In this document: piece after piece, positions 10,694 to 21,869 of the stretch
Layout: every line of letters starts with the position of its first letter
How positions within the stretch are numbered: the first letter of the stretch is position 1
Source: Adiantum capillus-veneris
Lineage: Eukaryota; Streptophyta; Polypodiopsida; Polypodiales; Pteridaceae
Reading direction: 5' to 3'
DNA: 64,000 nt
Assembly: GCA_014529385.2 (NCBI GenBank)
Contig: CM043971.1
Location: forward strand, 94,651,840 to 94,715,839
Position numbers and translations under genes: made by a program
The notes under the pieces: model-generated
The model's input: only the letters and a program-made list of their open reading frames with translations
Databases searched by the model: none
Told to the model about the DNA's origin: nothing

Positions 10694-10742
<49 letters not shown>
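10694..10742. repeat. AC microsatellite inside F2 LTR
   Basis: About 24 AC repeats lie 60 bp inside the LTR. The same slot carries AC runs of other lengths in the other F2 LTRs (about 18445, 25715, 34321, 38811). Confidence 0.95.
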
Positions 10743-10745
<3 letters not shown>

Positions 10746-10854
10746 TGGGGCACCACTCGGCTTACACAATCCACCTGGCCGAGACAGGGGATACACCGAT
10801 GGAGTGAGAGAAGAGAGACTATCCATTTGCCCACCCCACACAGAGACACACCCC

Positions 10855-10886
<32 letters not shown>

Positions 10887-10899
10887 AAAAAAAAAAAAA
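10855..10899. repeat. Poly-C then poly-A run
   Basis: A run of about 20 C followed by about 22 A within the F2-B 3' LTR. At this place other F2 LTRs have ACACAC followed by a short A run, so this is local slippage. Confidence 0.9.
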
Positions 10900-11837
10900 C
10901 TCAGCTCAAAAGAAGAGAATTTTTGATGTTTAGATACAACTGATCGTGGGCCAACACCAATGGGACAAACGACTCACACAATATGGATAAACTATGCCAC
11001 ATACAATCACAAATTAGAGCAGAAGCTTCGCTCATAGCAGAAACTTACACAGCCAAAATAGTAGAAAAATAGTGAGGAATTTGGAAAAATGGATAGCGCC
11101 ATCACATCTGGAACGGCCCAAAACCCCAGTCTACAATGTCAAAGTACTCAAATTCGACCACGGAGGAGCAAATTATGGCCAAAACAAGATCCAAAAACAG
11201 CAAAAACGCAGTTGCGACTGTTCCTCCTCTTCTCTCCATATTTTTCCTGGTCTTCTCTCTGGTTTTTTAGTGTCCACACTTCACTTTATCCATTGGGAAC
11301 CTTTGACCTTTTGATTGACCTCAAACGGACCCCGAACAAGCCACAAACTGGCCATGCACTGCATTTTTTGCTACATTTTTACATCATTCGCACACCTGGC
11401 ACTCAACTTTTTCCAATAATGCATCCTGCAATCATGTGAATTGACCCCTAAATATAGTTCTCATGATGAACTTTTTGCATAATGATTACAAAAAACACCC
11501 ACGTTGTGTCCGTACTTATCCATGTGCAAGTCTTGACCCCATTCGACCTCCTAACGCCACTGGATGTGACCTAACGCACCTACTTACCTCATGTCGACGG
11601 CCCATGGATAGCTTCCTCGAGAAGTTTTAGGCACTACCAACTCCTCATTATTATAGAAATAACACACTGGGTACTGATGATAGTGAAAATCAATGTACTA
11701 TGTACACGTTGTCCTACATGTACACATGTGGGCCCCACGTAACCACCTAACTTTGGAAAATGGGCAATCCTTTATTGGATGCACCATGAATGTGTATGTA
11801 CATATACGCAGTCACTTCTTCCAAAAAACTACTAACA

Positions 11838-11865
11838 TAATTTGCCCATCCCCTAGACTGCTAGA
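11838..11865 (-). other. F2-B polypurine tract
   Basis: On the minus strand AGGGGATGGGCAAATTA directly precedes the 3' LTR (TGTTAG...). The same tract flanks the F2-C 3' LTR at 26817-26840. Confidence 0.7.
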
Positions 11866-11994
11866 TTATTCATGATCAGTATCAAAAAGAGATATGAGAC
11901 TCGTCGCATCACAGGTCTCCTCATCCCTCACAGACATTACTTGCTCCATAGACAACTCATCTTGCTCCACCATCATTAACCTGGCATGATATAA

Positions 11995-12840
11995 TTAAAG
12001 ACGCAATCCATTTACCCTTGACTTATGTAGAATCCCATCCAGGTTAGCCAATTGATATGTAAAATTCGGAAAACACTCCACTACCTTGAAAGGGCCTTCC
12101 CACTTAACTTGAAACTTCTTTTGGAAGGTGTTGTCCAGCTTACTGTTGTAGTGCAAAACCAATTCATGCTTCTTGATACCCTTACTTTTGACCTTTTCAC
12201 TTATCTTTTCCAAAGCCTTATCCTGCATCTGCCCATAATGTTCTAATGCACTCATCCTATCCAGTTGAACCTCTTGTAATTGTAAAAGCCTCTCTTTGAA
12301 TGCATCAATAGACTACCCAAGAAACTTCACTAACATCTTGACCGCAGGCAACTCTACTTCCACAGGCAATAGTGCTTTCTTTCCATACACCAATTGAAAT
12401 AGAGTAAACCCTGTACTTGTCTTCACCAAACTATGGTAAGCCCATAATGCACTAGGAAATTCCAAATCCCAATTCTTTCCTTGGTGCTCTGTCACTTTCG
12501 AAAGAATTTGTACCAACTCATCATTGAATCTTTCATTTAAGCCATTACATTGGGGGTAATAAGGAGTGGTATGATGGTGCCTAATCTTCATCTTCGCGCA
12601 TAAAATTCCAGTAGCTTAGCTCTAAATCTTGGCCCCTTGTCCGAAAGTGACTCCAATGGCACCCCAAACTTGCAACATATTTCATCATACATAAATTTTT
12701 CCACATCCTTTGCAGTGATTTGTTTTACTGCTATAGGCTCTGCCCATCTAGAGAGATAGTCCACTGCAATCAAAAAATAGCTTTTGCCCCTGCTTGTGAT
12801 AGGTAACGGTCCTATTGCATCAATCCCCTACTTTTCAAAC
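11995..12840 (-). pseudogene. F2-B integrase core and C-terminal domain
   Basis: The core reads GIDAIGPLPITSRGKSYFLI (first Asp), LESLSDKGPRFRAKL (second Asp) and QCNGLNERFND (Glu). A frameshift near 12590 splits the second Asp from the Glu, and another break occurs near 12310. The C-terminal domain follows (FQKKFQVKWEGPFKVVECFP, HKSRVNGLRL). Joining cDNA to the genome is the known role of this enzyme. All three catalytic residues can be found but not in one open frame. Confidence 0.8.
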
Positions 12841-12869
12841 ACATGAAGCACCATAATGGTTTTTCGTAG

Positions 12870-13690
12870 CTATGGCTTCAACACTCTCTTACCAAAATTT
12901 GCTTTACACCTATTGCAAGACCTACACCAATGGTGCACATCCTTGTGCAAACTAGGCCATACATACCCCTCTTGCAAGATCTTATGCAAGGTGATCTTTA
13001 GAGAAAAATGTCCACCACATGCACCTTCATGATTCTCTTCCAACACTCTATAAAACTCCTCCTGCCAAGGTACACGTCTGAACACGAGATCAGCCCCTTT
13101 CACGTATAAGACATCACCAAGGAATTTGTACATGTATTCTCTATGCACAAAACCATACTTCTTAGACTTCTGAATGTCCTTTGGAATGCTTCCTATTAGC
13201 AAAAACTTCTCTTCTTGAGCCAAACTTTCCTGACCATGATAAAGAGGTAGATTGGTCCTCAACACAAATAGCTCCCCAATCATGCTTTGAGCTACTTCAT
13301 GTGCTTCTTCATTTAGAGCACCTTCAATGTGTCTAATGCTCCATGATTTGAAATTTTTTAACAAGCCTTTAATTCTGAAACACATTTCCATCAATGAGGT
13401 GTTCTTGCTCTTCCACACACCCAGAACTTGCTTCACAACTAGCAAGGTATCACCGTTTATGCTCAACCTTCTAATCCCATGCTTCAAACAAATGTGTAAT
13501 CTGGCTTCCAAAGTAGCATATTCAACTTCATTGTTACTATGAGCATCCAATTTGAACCCTCTCTTGCACACTAGCTTACCCTTTGGATCATAAAATGCTA
13601 TAACCCCTGAAGCCGCATCATGGCTCTTTCTGTATGAGCCATCAAATAAAAACACATGTGCATTGCTGATCCGTGGCACTTCTTCAACTA
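12870..13690 (-). pseudogene. F2-B second RNase H plus integrase zinc-binding domain
   Basis: One long open frame covers an archaeal-type RNase H: VFLFDGSYRKSHDAASG (Asp), NNEVEYATLEARL (Glu), INGDTLLVVKQVLG (Asp), HIEGALNEEAHEVAQ. It then runs into the HHCC zinc module (HEGACGGHFSLKITLH, CRSCNRCKANFG). RNase H removes template RNA. The tandem RNase H arrangement marks a Tat-like element. The last motif has AH where AD is common in the fold. Confidence 0.75.
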
Positions 13691-14132
13691 CCCTTCTCAC
13701 CGCCTCTTCCTTAACAATAAGGGGATTCTCCTTATAGGTCAACAAATCAGCTAGGGTAGCTCTTGTACTGTCTTCCACTAAAAAAGAGAACTCAAACTCT
13801 TGCAGCTCAATTACCCATTTCTTGACCACATTTGACATGTTATTTCCATTAATTAACTGTGGCAAAAAGGCATAACTCGTCAAGGAAACAAAAGGTTGTG
13901 GTAGCAAGTAATGAAGAAATCGTCAACAAGCAAATTCTACACTGGCCATGACTAGCTCTACTTCCGAGAATTTTCTCTCAGCTACGAACTTCACTCGGCT
14001 TGCACAATACACTGCCCTCATATAATTTCTACCCTTCCCCTTTTGCAATAGTATGGCTCCAATGGCATCATCCCCTACTGATGGATTTACATAAAAAACT
14101 TTCTCCCAATCAGGAGCCTGCATGGCTGACAA
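13691..14132 (-). pseudogene. F2-B gypsy-type RNase H
   Basis: The domain reads APDWEKVFYVNPSVGDDAIG, YCASRVKFVAERKFSEVELV and, in the next frame, LQEFEFSFLVEDSTRATLADLL, the last part of the gypsy RNase H fold. The frame breaks near 13915. It sits between RT and the second RNase H. Confidence 0.75.
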
Positions 14133-14133
14133 C

Positions 14134-15336
14134 CCCCCCTAACACCTCTTTCACCTCTTGAAACACTTCTTCACACTTGTCATCCCATTGCAATGGGTCA
14201 TGCTTTGCCACTTGTTGTAATGGATAAAGGAGCTGTGAAGAAAATGGAATAAACCACACCATGTACTCTACTTTGTGTATAAAGGTTGCTAATAGCTTTG
14301 TACTCGTAGGTGATGGAAGAAGAACAATAGACTTAACCTTGTCTGGATCAGCCTCAATGCCATTTTCTGACACCATATGGCCCAATAACGTTGTGCTAGA
14401 TGACATTTCTTTGGATTTAGTTGTCCTCCACATTTATCATATCGAGCCAATACCATCTGCAGTTTCTCATGGTGTTCAGCCCTACTGCTGTAGACATAGA
14501 AGTCGTCCATAAAAGCTTTAACACAACTACCAATGAATGGTTCCAATACCCAATTTTCTCTCTCTTGATAGAAAGATGGTCCATTTGACAACCCAAATAG
14601 CAATACTGTGTAACAATAACACCATTTCCAGCTTCTCATGGTGTTTAGCCCGACTTCTGTAGACACAGAAGTCGTCCATAAAAGCTTTAACACAACTACC
14701 AATGAATGGTTCCAATACCCAATTTTCTCTCTCTTGATAGAAAGATGGTCCATTTGACAACCCAAATGGCAATACCGTGTAACAATAACAACCCCATGGC
14801 GTGATGAAAGCTCTCTTTGTTCGATCTTTAAGAGAAATCTTCAATTGAAAATAGCCTGAAAAACCATCACACACATTGTACCTCTCATAACCTGCCATTC
14901 AATCCAAGATCTGATCGATGAATGGAAGAGGATATGGGTTCTTCTTAGTGGCTGCATTTAAGGGTTTAAAATATACACAAATCCTCCACTTTCCATCCTT
15001 CTTTCGGTTGACTACTATTGAACTCACCCATTCTATGGTCTTCACAGGGACTATGAACCCTGCCTTCAATAACTTGTCCACCTCTTCCCGCAAGGCTTCC
15101 ATCTCCTTTTGACCCATCCTTCTTAGCCTTTGCCGCACTGGCTTAGCACCTTCTTTCAGCTCTATATGCATCTCTTCTCCTTTGAACCCTCTAATCTCTT
15201 CATATGAAGTAATGAAAAAATCAGGAAAACTAGCCAGCATGTGCAAATATATCTCCTTCTCCATAGCTGAGAGGTCTCCACTAATCATTCGTGTCATCAA
15301 TTCTTGCTTCTTTGACAATTTTACCTTGGTTTGCAT
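14134..15336 (-). pseudogene. F2-B reverse transcriptase with internal duplication
   Basis: RT opens with MHIELKEGAKPVRQRLRRMG, WVSSIVVNRKKDGKWRICVY, PLNAATKKNPYPLPFIDQIL and VCDGFSGYFQLKISLKD, then LPFGLSNGPSFYQER and AFMDDF. The block with the catalytic FMDD is duplicated in tandem (14465-14802) with a 169-bp period, which shifts the frame. The thumb region (PKKCHLAQ, MVSENGIEADPDKVKSI) follows below 14440. Confidence 0.85.
14465..14802 (-). repeat. 169-bp tandem duplication in F2-B RT
   Basis: Two adjacent copies begin at 14465 and 14634 (TCTCATGGTGTT...). Each encodes the LPFGLSNGPS to FMDD segment. The period is not a multiple of three. F2-C has a single copy in the same place. Confidence 0.9.
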
Positions 15337-15342
15337 CAGCCC

Positions 15343-15567
15343 TTAATTTACTTCATAAGGCCCTTCACTTTCACCTTCAACCTCATTTGCAAATGAAACT
15401 AAACCAGACTCCTGGATTTCTTTGTCCATCAAAAGAAATGCAACATCAACATTCTCATCACTGCTGGTAGTACTATCATTGTCCTCGTCAGACACTGTGG
15501 AATTGTCTTCATCACTAGACTCATCCTCATCTTCATAAAGTTTCTCCAATAGTTTCCTTGTGTCCAT
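15343..15567 (-). pseudogene. F2-B acidic linker
   Basis: A 74-codon open segment very rich in Asp, Glu and Ser (EDEDESSDEDNSTVSDEDND) lies between protease and RT. A homologous stretch lies near 30940-31110 in F2-C. It is probably a flexible spacer in the polyprotein. Confidence 0.65.
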
Positions 15568-15627
15568 ATTATATAGCTTTTTGGCACCTGTCTTTCCATA
15601 GAGACTAATCGTACCACATCGCCAATC

Positions 15628-16494
15628 TTAAACAGTCCCCACTGCACATAACCATGGTCTGTGGAGTATAATAGGATATGCTCCCAGCCCCGCTGGCATC
15701 ACATGAAAATCAACCACCACCTCTGCATCATACACCTCCACTTCTAAGCTCTTTACAGCACCCAAACATTTTAATTTTTGATGGTTTGCCAATCTGATCT
15801 GGAAGCCTGACACACCGGTCACTGTAAGACCCATCTTTTCAACGCATGAGTATGTTATGACACATATTTGGGCTCCACCATCAACATAACCCTGTCCTAG
15901 ATTTTTTCTTTTGTGCCACACATCTACTTTTGGGAAAATGTCTGGTAGCTCATCCATTGCCAACACCTTTACTGAACCTCTCTTAGGCTCTTTCTCCATT
16001 GGGTTAACCATCCTCTTCCACTGTCGCTTTAGCTTAGGCACCATCTCTATAAGCTTCCCAAAAGTAACATCTGCTTTCCTGCTTGTCAGACCCTCCTTCA
16101 AATCATACCTTAATTGACCATCCCCTAGTGGAAAATCTGAAACATGAAACTTGCGACACGCCCTTATTTTCCTCTTGGCCTTGACATCCTCGCCTTCATG
16201 GCTCTTTCCCTTCTTCTTGGTAGGATTTGGGGAACTTCTTCCTTCCTTATCCTCTGTGGTCCTCTTCCCAATAAGCATCAATAATGTATCCTCAAGCTTT
16301 GCTGCCTTCTCCAAGCTGACCACATTTATCACTTTTATCTTTCCCTTTTCCTCTTGGGTCAATCCACTGGTTCCTTCTTCTCCCTTAATTTCAATGCCAT
16401 AATCACTTGACCTAGTTAGCACCTGTCTTGGCAATGGATACATGTCTCCCTCCATATTTGGTGGCTTATCACATTGCGGACTGATGTGTCCCAA
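15628..16494 (-). CDS. F2-B Gag C-terminus and aspartic protease
   Basis: A 288-codon frame runs from the zinc-knuckle end (GHISPQCDKPPNMEGD) through a Lys-rich linker and a conserved FPLGDGQLRYDLKEGL box to protease. The active site is YVDGGAQICVIT and the C-terminal strand AYPIILHRPWL. D-G-G-A replaces D-S/T-G-A, and ILG has become ILH. In the family this enzyme cuts the Gag-Pol precursor. The open frame is long, but upstream gag is interrupted. Confidence 0.75.
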   Translation of the reverse strand: MGHISPQCDKPPNMEGDMYPLPRQVLTRSSDYGIEIKGEEGTSGLTQEEKGKIKVINVVSLEKAAKLEDTLLMLIGKRTTEDKEGRSSPNPTKKKGKSHEGEDVKAKRKIRACRKFHVSDFPLGDGQLRYDLKEGLTSRKADVTFGKLIEMVPKLKRQWKRMVNPMEKEPKRGSVKVLAMDELPDIFPKVDVWHKRKNLGQGYVDGGAQICVITYSCVEKMGLTVTGVSGFQIRLANHQKLKCLGAVKSLEVEVYDAEVVVDFHVMPAGLGAYPIILHRPWLCAVGTV

Positions 16495-16625
16495 CTCTCC
16501 ACAATTATAACATGTGGGCTTCGGTCTCTAGACTCTACCATTGCTTTGTCTAGCACCATTCCTGGGTCTTTCTTCACCTCCGGGCTGATTTTCACACCTC
16601 CCTCGACCTCAATTATTTCCCACAT
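16416..16625 (-). pseudogene. F2-B Gag zinc knuckle region
   Basis: Across two frames the minus strand encodes a basic stretch (NQPGGEERPRNGARQSNGRV) and the CCHC knuckle CYNCGELGHISPQC, with spacing CX2CX4HX4C. A stop lies just before the knuckle. It binds element RNA in the intact family. Confidence 0.75.
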
Positions 16626-17374
16626 TACCTAGCATGTTTAGGCTGAGATTCTTCATTAAATCTACCACTTGCCTCATGTCTGGCCTTAGCCTATCATCTT
16701 TCACTGATGTAGTGACCATTGCTGGCATAACTTGAGCAGTAATAGAAACCACTAGTTCATGATGAACCCGTGGCATGCGACCTTGTAAAGAATCCATAGG
16801 CTGAAACTCAGGCCTCCTGGGCAAAGACTCTACTCCTAACTGACTCATTCTTCTCAGCTTCTACTCTTTGTTCCTCGCTACATCTAGTGCACCTTCATAT
16901 GTCCTAGGCTTCTTTAGCTCCACTCTCCAATGTATATTCTCCCAAAGACCATCCAAGAATCTGGCCTTCTTCATCATGTCAGGTGGGGGTACCTGTGGTG
17001 CTAAGGCCTTGCACATCCGCTCCCATGCCAATGAAAACTTACATATGTACGCATCTATGGGCTCACCTTCCTTTTGCACCAAACCTTGTACTTCTTGCCA
17101 CACTTTGTCAGGATCTTCTGTCTTCACAAACTCCACTTCCAATCCATGCCTTAGATTGTCCCAGCTCAATCTTACAGGTGGATCAGTCACACACAACTCC
17201 TCTTTAAATGCTTTGGACCAAACTCGTGCATCACTCTTCAAAAAGATTTGGAGAAGACGTAACATCTGCACCGGGTCAGAATCTGATTGCTATGCACGCA
17301 ACCTCCATCTTTTCCAAAAAGTCTTCCACATCTTCATCAATTCTTCCATGAAATTCCGGATAAGAGAAAGCCAT
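16609..17374 (-). pseudogene. F2-B Gag core
   Basis: Gag starts at the ATG at 17374 (MAFSYPEFHGRIDEDVEDFL) and matches the F2-C start at 33255. After a break near 17290 it continues with RLLQIFLKSDARVWSKAF, LVQKEGEPIDAYICKFSLAW and FLDGLWENIHWRVELKKP, the usual retrotransposon Gag pattern. A stop at about 16860 separates it from the knuckle. Confidence 0.8.
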
Positions 17375-18390
17375 GGCTACCCAAGTTACGATGATTTGAG
17401 AACCCCTTCGAACACACGTGCAAGACCCCAAAACTCTTGACTGACTCAATCTTCAAAAAATTCAATGGAGCTTGTCTTTAGATAACAACACATGCACATC
17501 AAATGAGTTTTCATAGTTAATCATTGGAATTACAATAGGCAAAGGACATTCCAGTATCTCTCTTAATCTTCTTGGCCCAAACATAAAGACTATGCGCTAT
17601 TGGAAAAAAATCCTCCTGAACACGACATTTAACTGGATTCTTTGTGTTAAATGAAAAGGAGTGAATTGAGGTCTATTTTGATCATCCATTAAAGCCAACC
17701 ATGCAGCTCCCAAAGAGGCACACCTGACTTATCCTCTAATTTTGCTAGAATTTCAATAGCATAACAACATAAATGGCTCAAAAGACCAAAAAACCAGCCA
17801 TCACAACTTGGAAAAAATTTGGCAGAGTTTCCCCAGAAGTAGAGTAGTAAGAACCCAAAATATAGACTGTATGTGTATGCATAACCTACCAACAATAGAA
17901 CCCAAGGATCAAGTAGGAATCACTAGTACATAGCCTATGGCGAGGTCACAAAAAGGGTGCTCCAGCCACCTATATCATCAAAAGGATCTCACATTTGAGA
18001 ATCCCTCAGCTCAATAAAACCTCACGCTATCGACCCTCTCACGAAATCTCATGCAAATCTCGTATAGTCAAGTCTCAGAAATGACTAAATTCCAGACCAA
18101 GTCTCAGAAAGTGATGGGACTGCCAAATAAAACCAAGTATGGCTCCACAAAGACGTACAATGGCAGTATCCACAAGTAATGTACAATACAAGACCATGGG
18201 CTCAAGCATGCGTCCAATGATGCATACACTAAAAAACTTCCCACTTGCAAATATATCACTCTACTCCAGCCATTTATGTTTGTGTGAATCACCTGCTACT
18301 GTTCCTGTACCTGTCCCTGTAACATGTAACCTGTATCTGCAACCTGTAATCCTAAAGCTAAAGGTACTCGAAGAAGATCCTCGGTGGGGG
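17375..18390 (-). other. F2-B 5' leader, primer site deleted
   Basis: About 1 kb of untranslated leader lies between the 5' LTR and gag and matches 33256-34235 in F2-C. At 18390 the sequence passes from CGGTGGGGG directly to ATAGAAACAC. The GCACCAAAA of the primer site and the first bases of the LTR, present at 39101-39125, are missing. Confidence 0.7.
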
Positions 18391-18442
18391 ATAGAAACAC
18401 ACACAATGCCTCTATAATCACCCGACACACACTCTTGGAATG

Positions 18443-18482
<40 letters not shown>

Positions 18483-19554
18483 TGGGGCACCACTCGGATT
18501 ACACAATCCACCTAGCCGAGACAGGGGATACACCGATGGAGTGAGACAAGAGAGACTATCCATTTGCCCACCCCACATAGACACACACACACACACACAC
18601 ACACACACATCCAAAAAACTCAACTCAAAAGAGGAGAATTTCTGATGTTTAGATACAATTGATCTTGGGCCAGCACCAATGGGGCAAACAACTCACACAA
18701 TATGTATAAACTATGCTAGATACAATCACAAATTGGAGCAGAAACTTCGCTCATTGGTGAATCTTACACAGCCTAAACATCAGAAAAATAGTGAGGAATT
18801 TGGCAAAATGGATAGTGCCATCTCGTGTGGAATGGCCCAAAACCCCAATCTACAATGTCAAAGTGCTCAAATCCGACCTCGGATGAGCAATTTATGGCCA
18901 AAACAAGATCCAAAAATAGTAAAAACTCAGTTGCGGCTGTTCCTTCTCTTCTCTCCATGTTTTTTCTGGTCTTCTCTATAGTTTTCTAGTGTCCAGACTT
19001 CACTTTATCCCTTGGGCACCTTTGGACTTTTGATTGACCTCAAATGGACCTCGAACACCCCACAAACTGGCCACGCAGTGCATTTTTGTTACGGTTTTAC
19101 ATCATCCGCATACCTAACACTCAACTTTTTCCAATAATGCATCCTACAATCACCTGAAGTGGCCCCCAAATATAGTTCTCATGATGAACTTTTTGCATAA
19201 TCATCACAAAAAACACCCACATTGTGTCCGTACTTATTCACATGCAAGTCTTGACCCCATTTGCCTTCCTGACGCCACTGGATGTCACCGGACGCACCTG
19301 CTTACCTCATGTCGTCGACCCGCGGATAGCTTCCTTGAGAATTTTTACGCACTACCAACTACTCATTATTATAGAAAAATCACACTGGTACTGGTGATAA
19401 TGAAAATCAATGTACTATGTACACACTGTCCTACCTGTATACATGTGGGCCCCACGTAACCACCTGGCTTTGGAAAATGGGCAATCCTTTATTCGATGCA
19501 CCATGCATGTGTATGTATATATTTGCAATCACTTCTTCCAAAAAACTCCTAACA
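18391..19554 (-). repeat. F2-B 5' LTR, start deleted
   Basis: It matches 10633-11837 from ATAGAAACAC to ACTCCTAACA, with AC runs at about 18445-18480 and 18583-18610. The first 12-15 bp of the LTR (TGTGAGCGGG...) are lost with the primer site. Confidence 0.85.
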
Positions 19555-20930
19555 CCGCATACTCACACACTTGGTCCATTGCCTCCTCAATTTAGTGTTC
19601 AAAGCCACCAACTGACCAAAAGATATATTGGACTTTTGATTTTGTATGTCGTCGACAATATCATAGTCTTCAACACCTTGGTCAAGGGGGTAGTCCTTTG
19701 GACCTATTTTACTTCTTCATCGTCTTTTACTACTCTCTGGTTTGTCTTCTACCTTAGCCTTCCCTTTCCTTACTCTTCTTTCCCTCTCTTCCTCTGCCTC
19801 TTTCTCCCTATCATGCCTAGCTCTCTTATTGGCCAAAACATTCACATCTTGATTCTCAAGGGTAATGTTATTGATAGCTCTACCTTCTCCATTTTCAGGA
19901 AACGTTTGTGGTTGTTGTTGCGGCGACGATGCTTCTAGTGCCCAATTTTCTTCTATTCTCCCTCGACCACGTCCATATAAGGGGTATATCCCTCCTCTCT
20001 CTCTTGGTGGTTCAGAACAATCACGGGCATAATGACCCTCTTCATCACAATTGTAGCATCTGCCTTGTAGCCTCTATCCCCTACCTCTCCCACCTGGCCG
20101 CTATTCTCTTTGGTTTCTATTCATTATGCTAATCCTTAATTCTTGCAGTTGACCAGCAAGATCATGAAAAAACGCGGGCTGTAACGGGATCCGGACGTTG
20201 AACCACTCGCTCCTCTCTATCATCCACTACCATAGGGACCATTGGTTGCACCACAACTGGTTCAGCATGTGTCATGCCTTGCTCCCACCTTCTCTTGATC
20301 TTCTTACTCTTGGACTCGGCAATTTACACAGCTCTTTCAAATGTACCAGGATCCTCTTGACCGACCTTCTCCCTTACACTTGGATGGAGACAATCCATAA
20401 ACTGATGCGCTTTAAAATAAATCCCCTGGAAGTACTTGGGATGCCGCCTCTGATTGCAACCAAAGTCCTTTGAAGTGTTGAAAAAACTCTTTAAAGTTAG
20501 CATGAACATCTTGCTGCAAACCTCTCAATTTTGTTGTTGCTTTTGTTGCCGTTAGCTTTTTCCCAAACCTGTCAAAAATTGTACGCTTCACTTGCTCCCA
20601 TGTTTGCTTTTTGTCTTCCTCTAAACCTTCAAAACACTTGTCTTCTCCTTTGAGTGCAAGAGGAAATACATGAAGCTTTGATTCATCATTCACAATATGC
20701 ATACCAAGTGTATGCCACTTGAAGTCTGCACTCTAGTCCTTCACATCCTCCTTCCCTGTGAATACTGGCCGACTATACGCCATACCTTCGAAGTCACTTC
20801 TCCCTTGCATGAGTAACTCCACAAAATTTGAAGTCTTGCACCTCAACCAAACCACCACTTTTATTCAATGAAGCTGAAACTTCAAAGCAATACTACTTCA
20901 CCTGGGTGCACAACTGACAAATTTATGCTC
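19555..20930 (-). pseudogene. F3 gag, decayed
   Basis: The minus strand shows a Gag core (KTWEQVKRTIFDRFGKKLTA, CLHPSVREKVGQEDPGTFER), an intact CCHC knuckle near 20015-20059 (CYNCDEEGHYARDC), and a basic segment (KRARHDREKEAEEERERRVR). It ends with QLVALNTKLRRQWTKCVSMR at the F2-B junction. Stops interrupt it in several places. It is the N-terminal part of the F3 polyprotein, continuing into protease at 10632. Confidence 0.75.
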
Positions 20931-20948
20931 CCCAGTGGGATCGCCAAA
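20931..20948 (-). other. F3 primer-binding site
   Basis: On the minus strand TTTGGCGATCCCACTGGG follows the 5' LTR with a 3-base gap. E6 and F2 have related sites (TTTGGTGCCCCCAC). The tRNA was not assigned. Confidence 0.65.
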
Positions 20949-20951
20949 GGA

Positions 20952-21869
20952 TGATGGAGCAAAATACGCCATGCGCACTCACACACTCAAAAACCTTAAC
21001 ACAACACAAGGTATTCCATTAATTTTTTCACCTCACTCACCACCACTCAAAAGATCAATGAAAATATTACCCACAAGCTTAATTCAAACCCCAAACACCT
21101 CGACCTACGAGCCCTTGCCTTCCCGCAGACACTACAAAGTGAGTCGAGTTGATCAACACTTGATGGTGACCCAAATATACAAGGAAAACCATCAAAAAAC
21201 TCAAAAAATCCAGCCAAAAAATATATCTCTCAAACCATTGCAAAGCATTCACCTAACTCCACTTTGTTGGACTCTTTGGCGTAGCGCCAACCTTAATGGC
21301 ACCGATACAAGGTCACATAGTCTTGCAGAAAGCCGCACCTTCTTCTACCAATTCCTCGCACACACACATTCATGGAAACCTCAAAACTTCCATAGACTCT
21401 CCCAAGTGAAAAGTTGAAGAGAGAAACCTCTCATTCACTCCTCCACACTCTCGAAAACAGGACGCAAACGCGACGGGACTGCACTAGACCGCCTGTAGGA
21501 ACCCTGCTTTATCCCACACACAGAGAGCTGAAAGTGCTGAGTATTGGATTCAAAAGTTTTTCTTCAGCTTGAAAACTTGTGTGCCATGGATATGCCATGG
21601 CTTGAAACATATCCAAGGTGTCGACACCCTGTCCATGCATGTTTCTTCAGCTTGAAAACTTGTGTGCCATGGATATGCCGAGAAGTTTTTCTTCAACGTG
21701 TGTCTGACTGTCGGCACGCAAGCATGACTATTTACAATTTGTACACGTTGCATATTTTTGAAAACTTGAAACCACATTGCAAAGATCCCAAATGCATGTA
21801 TTTACATCCCTTTATACATATGTCCATGCATATACATGCTACTTTGTACATGGCAAAAGCGGTCTATCA
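20952..21869 (-). repeat. F3 5' LTR
   Basis: A 918-bp block begins TGATGGAGC and ends GGTCTATCA (plus sense), giving TGAT/ATCA termini. Inside it (21544-21720) a motif around AGTTTTTCTTCAGCTTG is repeated. Its right end abuts broken F1 RT at 21870, where CCGT is the likely first half of the target duplication. No matching 3' LTR was found near 6877. Confidence 0.75.

Larger units (their letters stand above)
10633..11837 (-). repeat. F2-B 3' LTR
   Basis: It begins (plus sense) TGTGAGCGGGATGG and ends ACTACTAACA. Copies lie at 18391-19554, 25666-26816, 34260-34965 and 39125-40244. It includes an AC microsatellite, a poly-C/poly-A run and a stretch with no genuine coding. Confidence 0.85.
10633..19554 (-). 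mobile_element. F2-B: complete Ty3/gypsy (Tat-like) element, degenerate
   Basis: This 8.9-kb minus-strand element has a 3' LTR at 10633-11837 and a 5' LTR at 18391-19554. The coding order is gag, zinc knuckle, protease, RT, two RNase H domains, integrase. The flanks are F3 protease and F3 gag, which rejoin in frame when F2-B is removed. The outside 4-mers are CTGT (left) and CCGC (right), so any target duplication has diverged. The 5' LTR start and primer site are deleted, and RT carries a frame-breaking duplication. Confidence 0.85.

Noticed and set aside
10667-10943. ORFs made of HTHTHT or VCVCVC repeats over AC tracts (also at 18261-18511, 25623-25930, 34226-34456, 38531-38824)
   Set aside because: They are translations of microsatellites and poly-C/poly-A inside F2 LTRs, on both strands, without any other coding sign.
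10628-19558. Exact target duplication for F2-B
   Set aside because: The flanking 4-mers are CTGT and CCGC. They could be a diverged pair, but this cannot be claimed; the rejoined F3 frame supports the insertion instead.
20935-21417. 160-codon plus ORF over the F3 LTR
   Set aside because: It lies in the LTR between the primer site and the TGAT...ATCA ends, has no motif and is on the strand opposite to the element.
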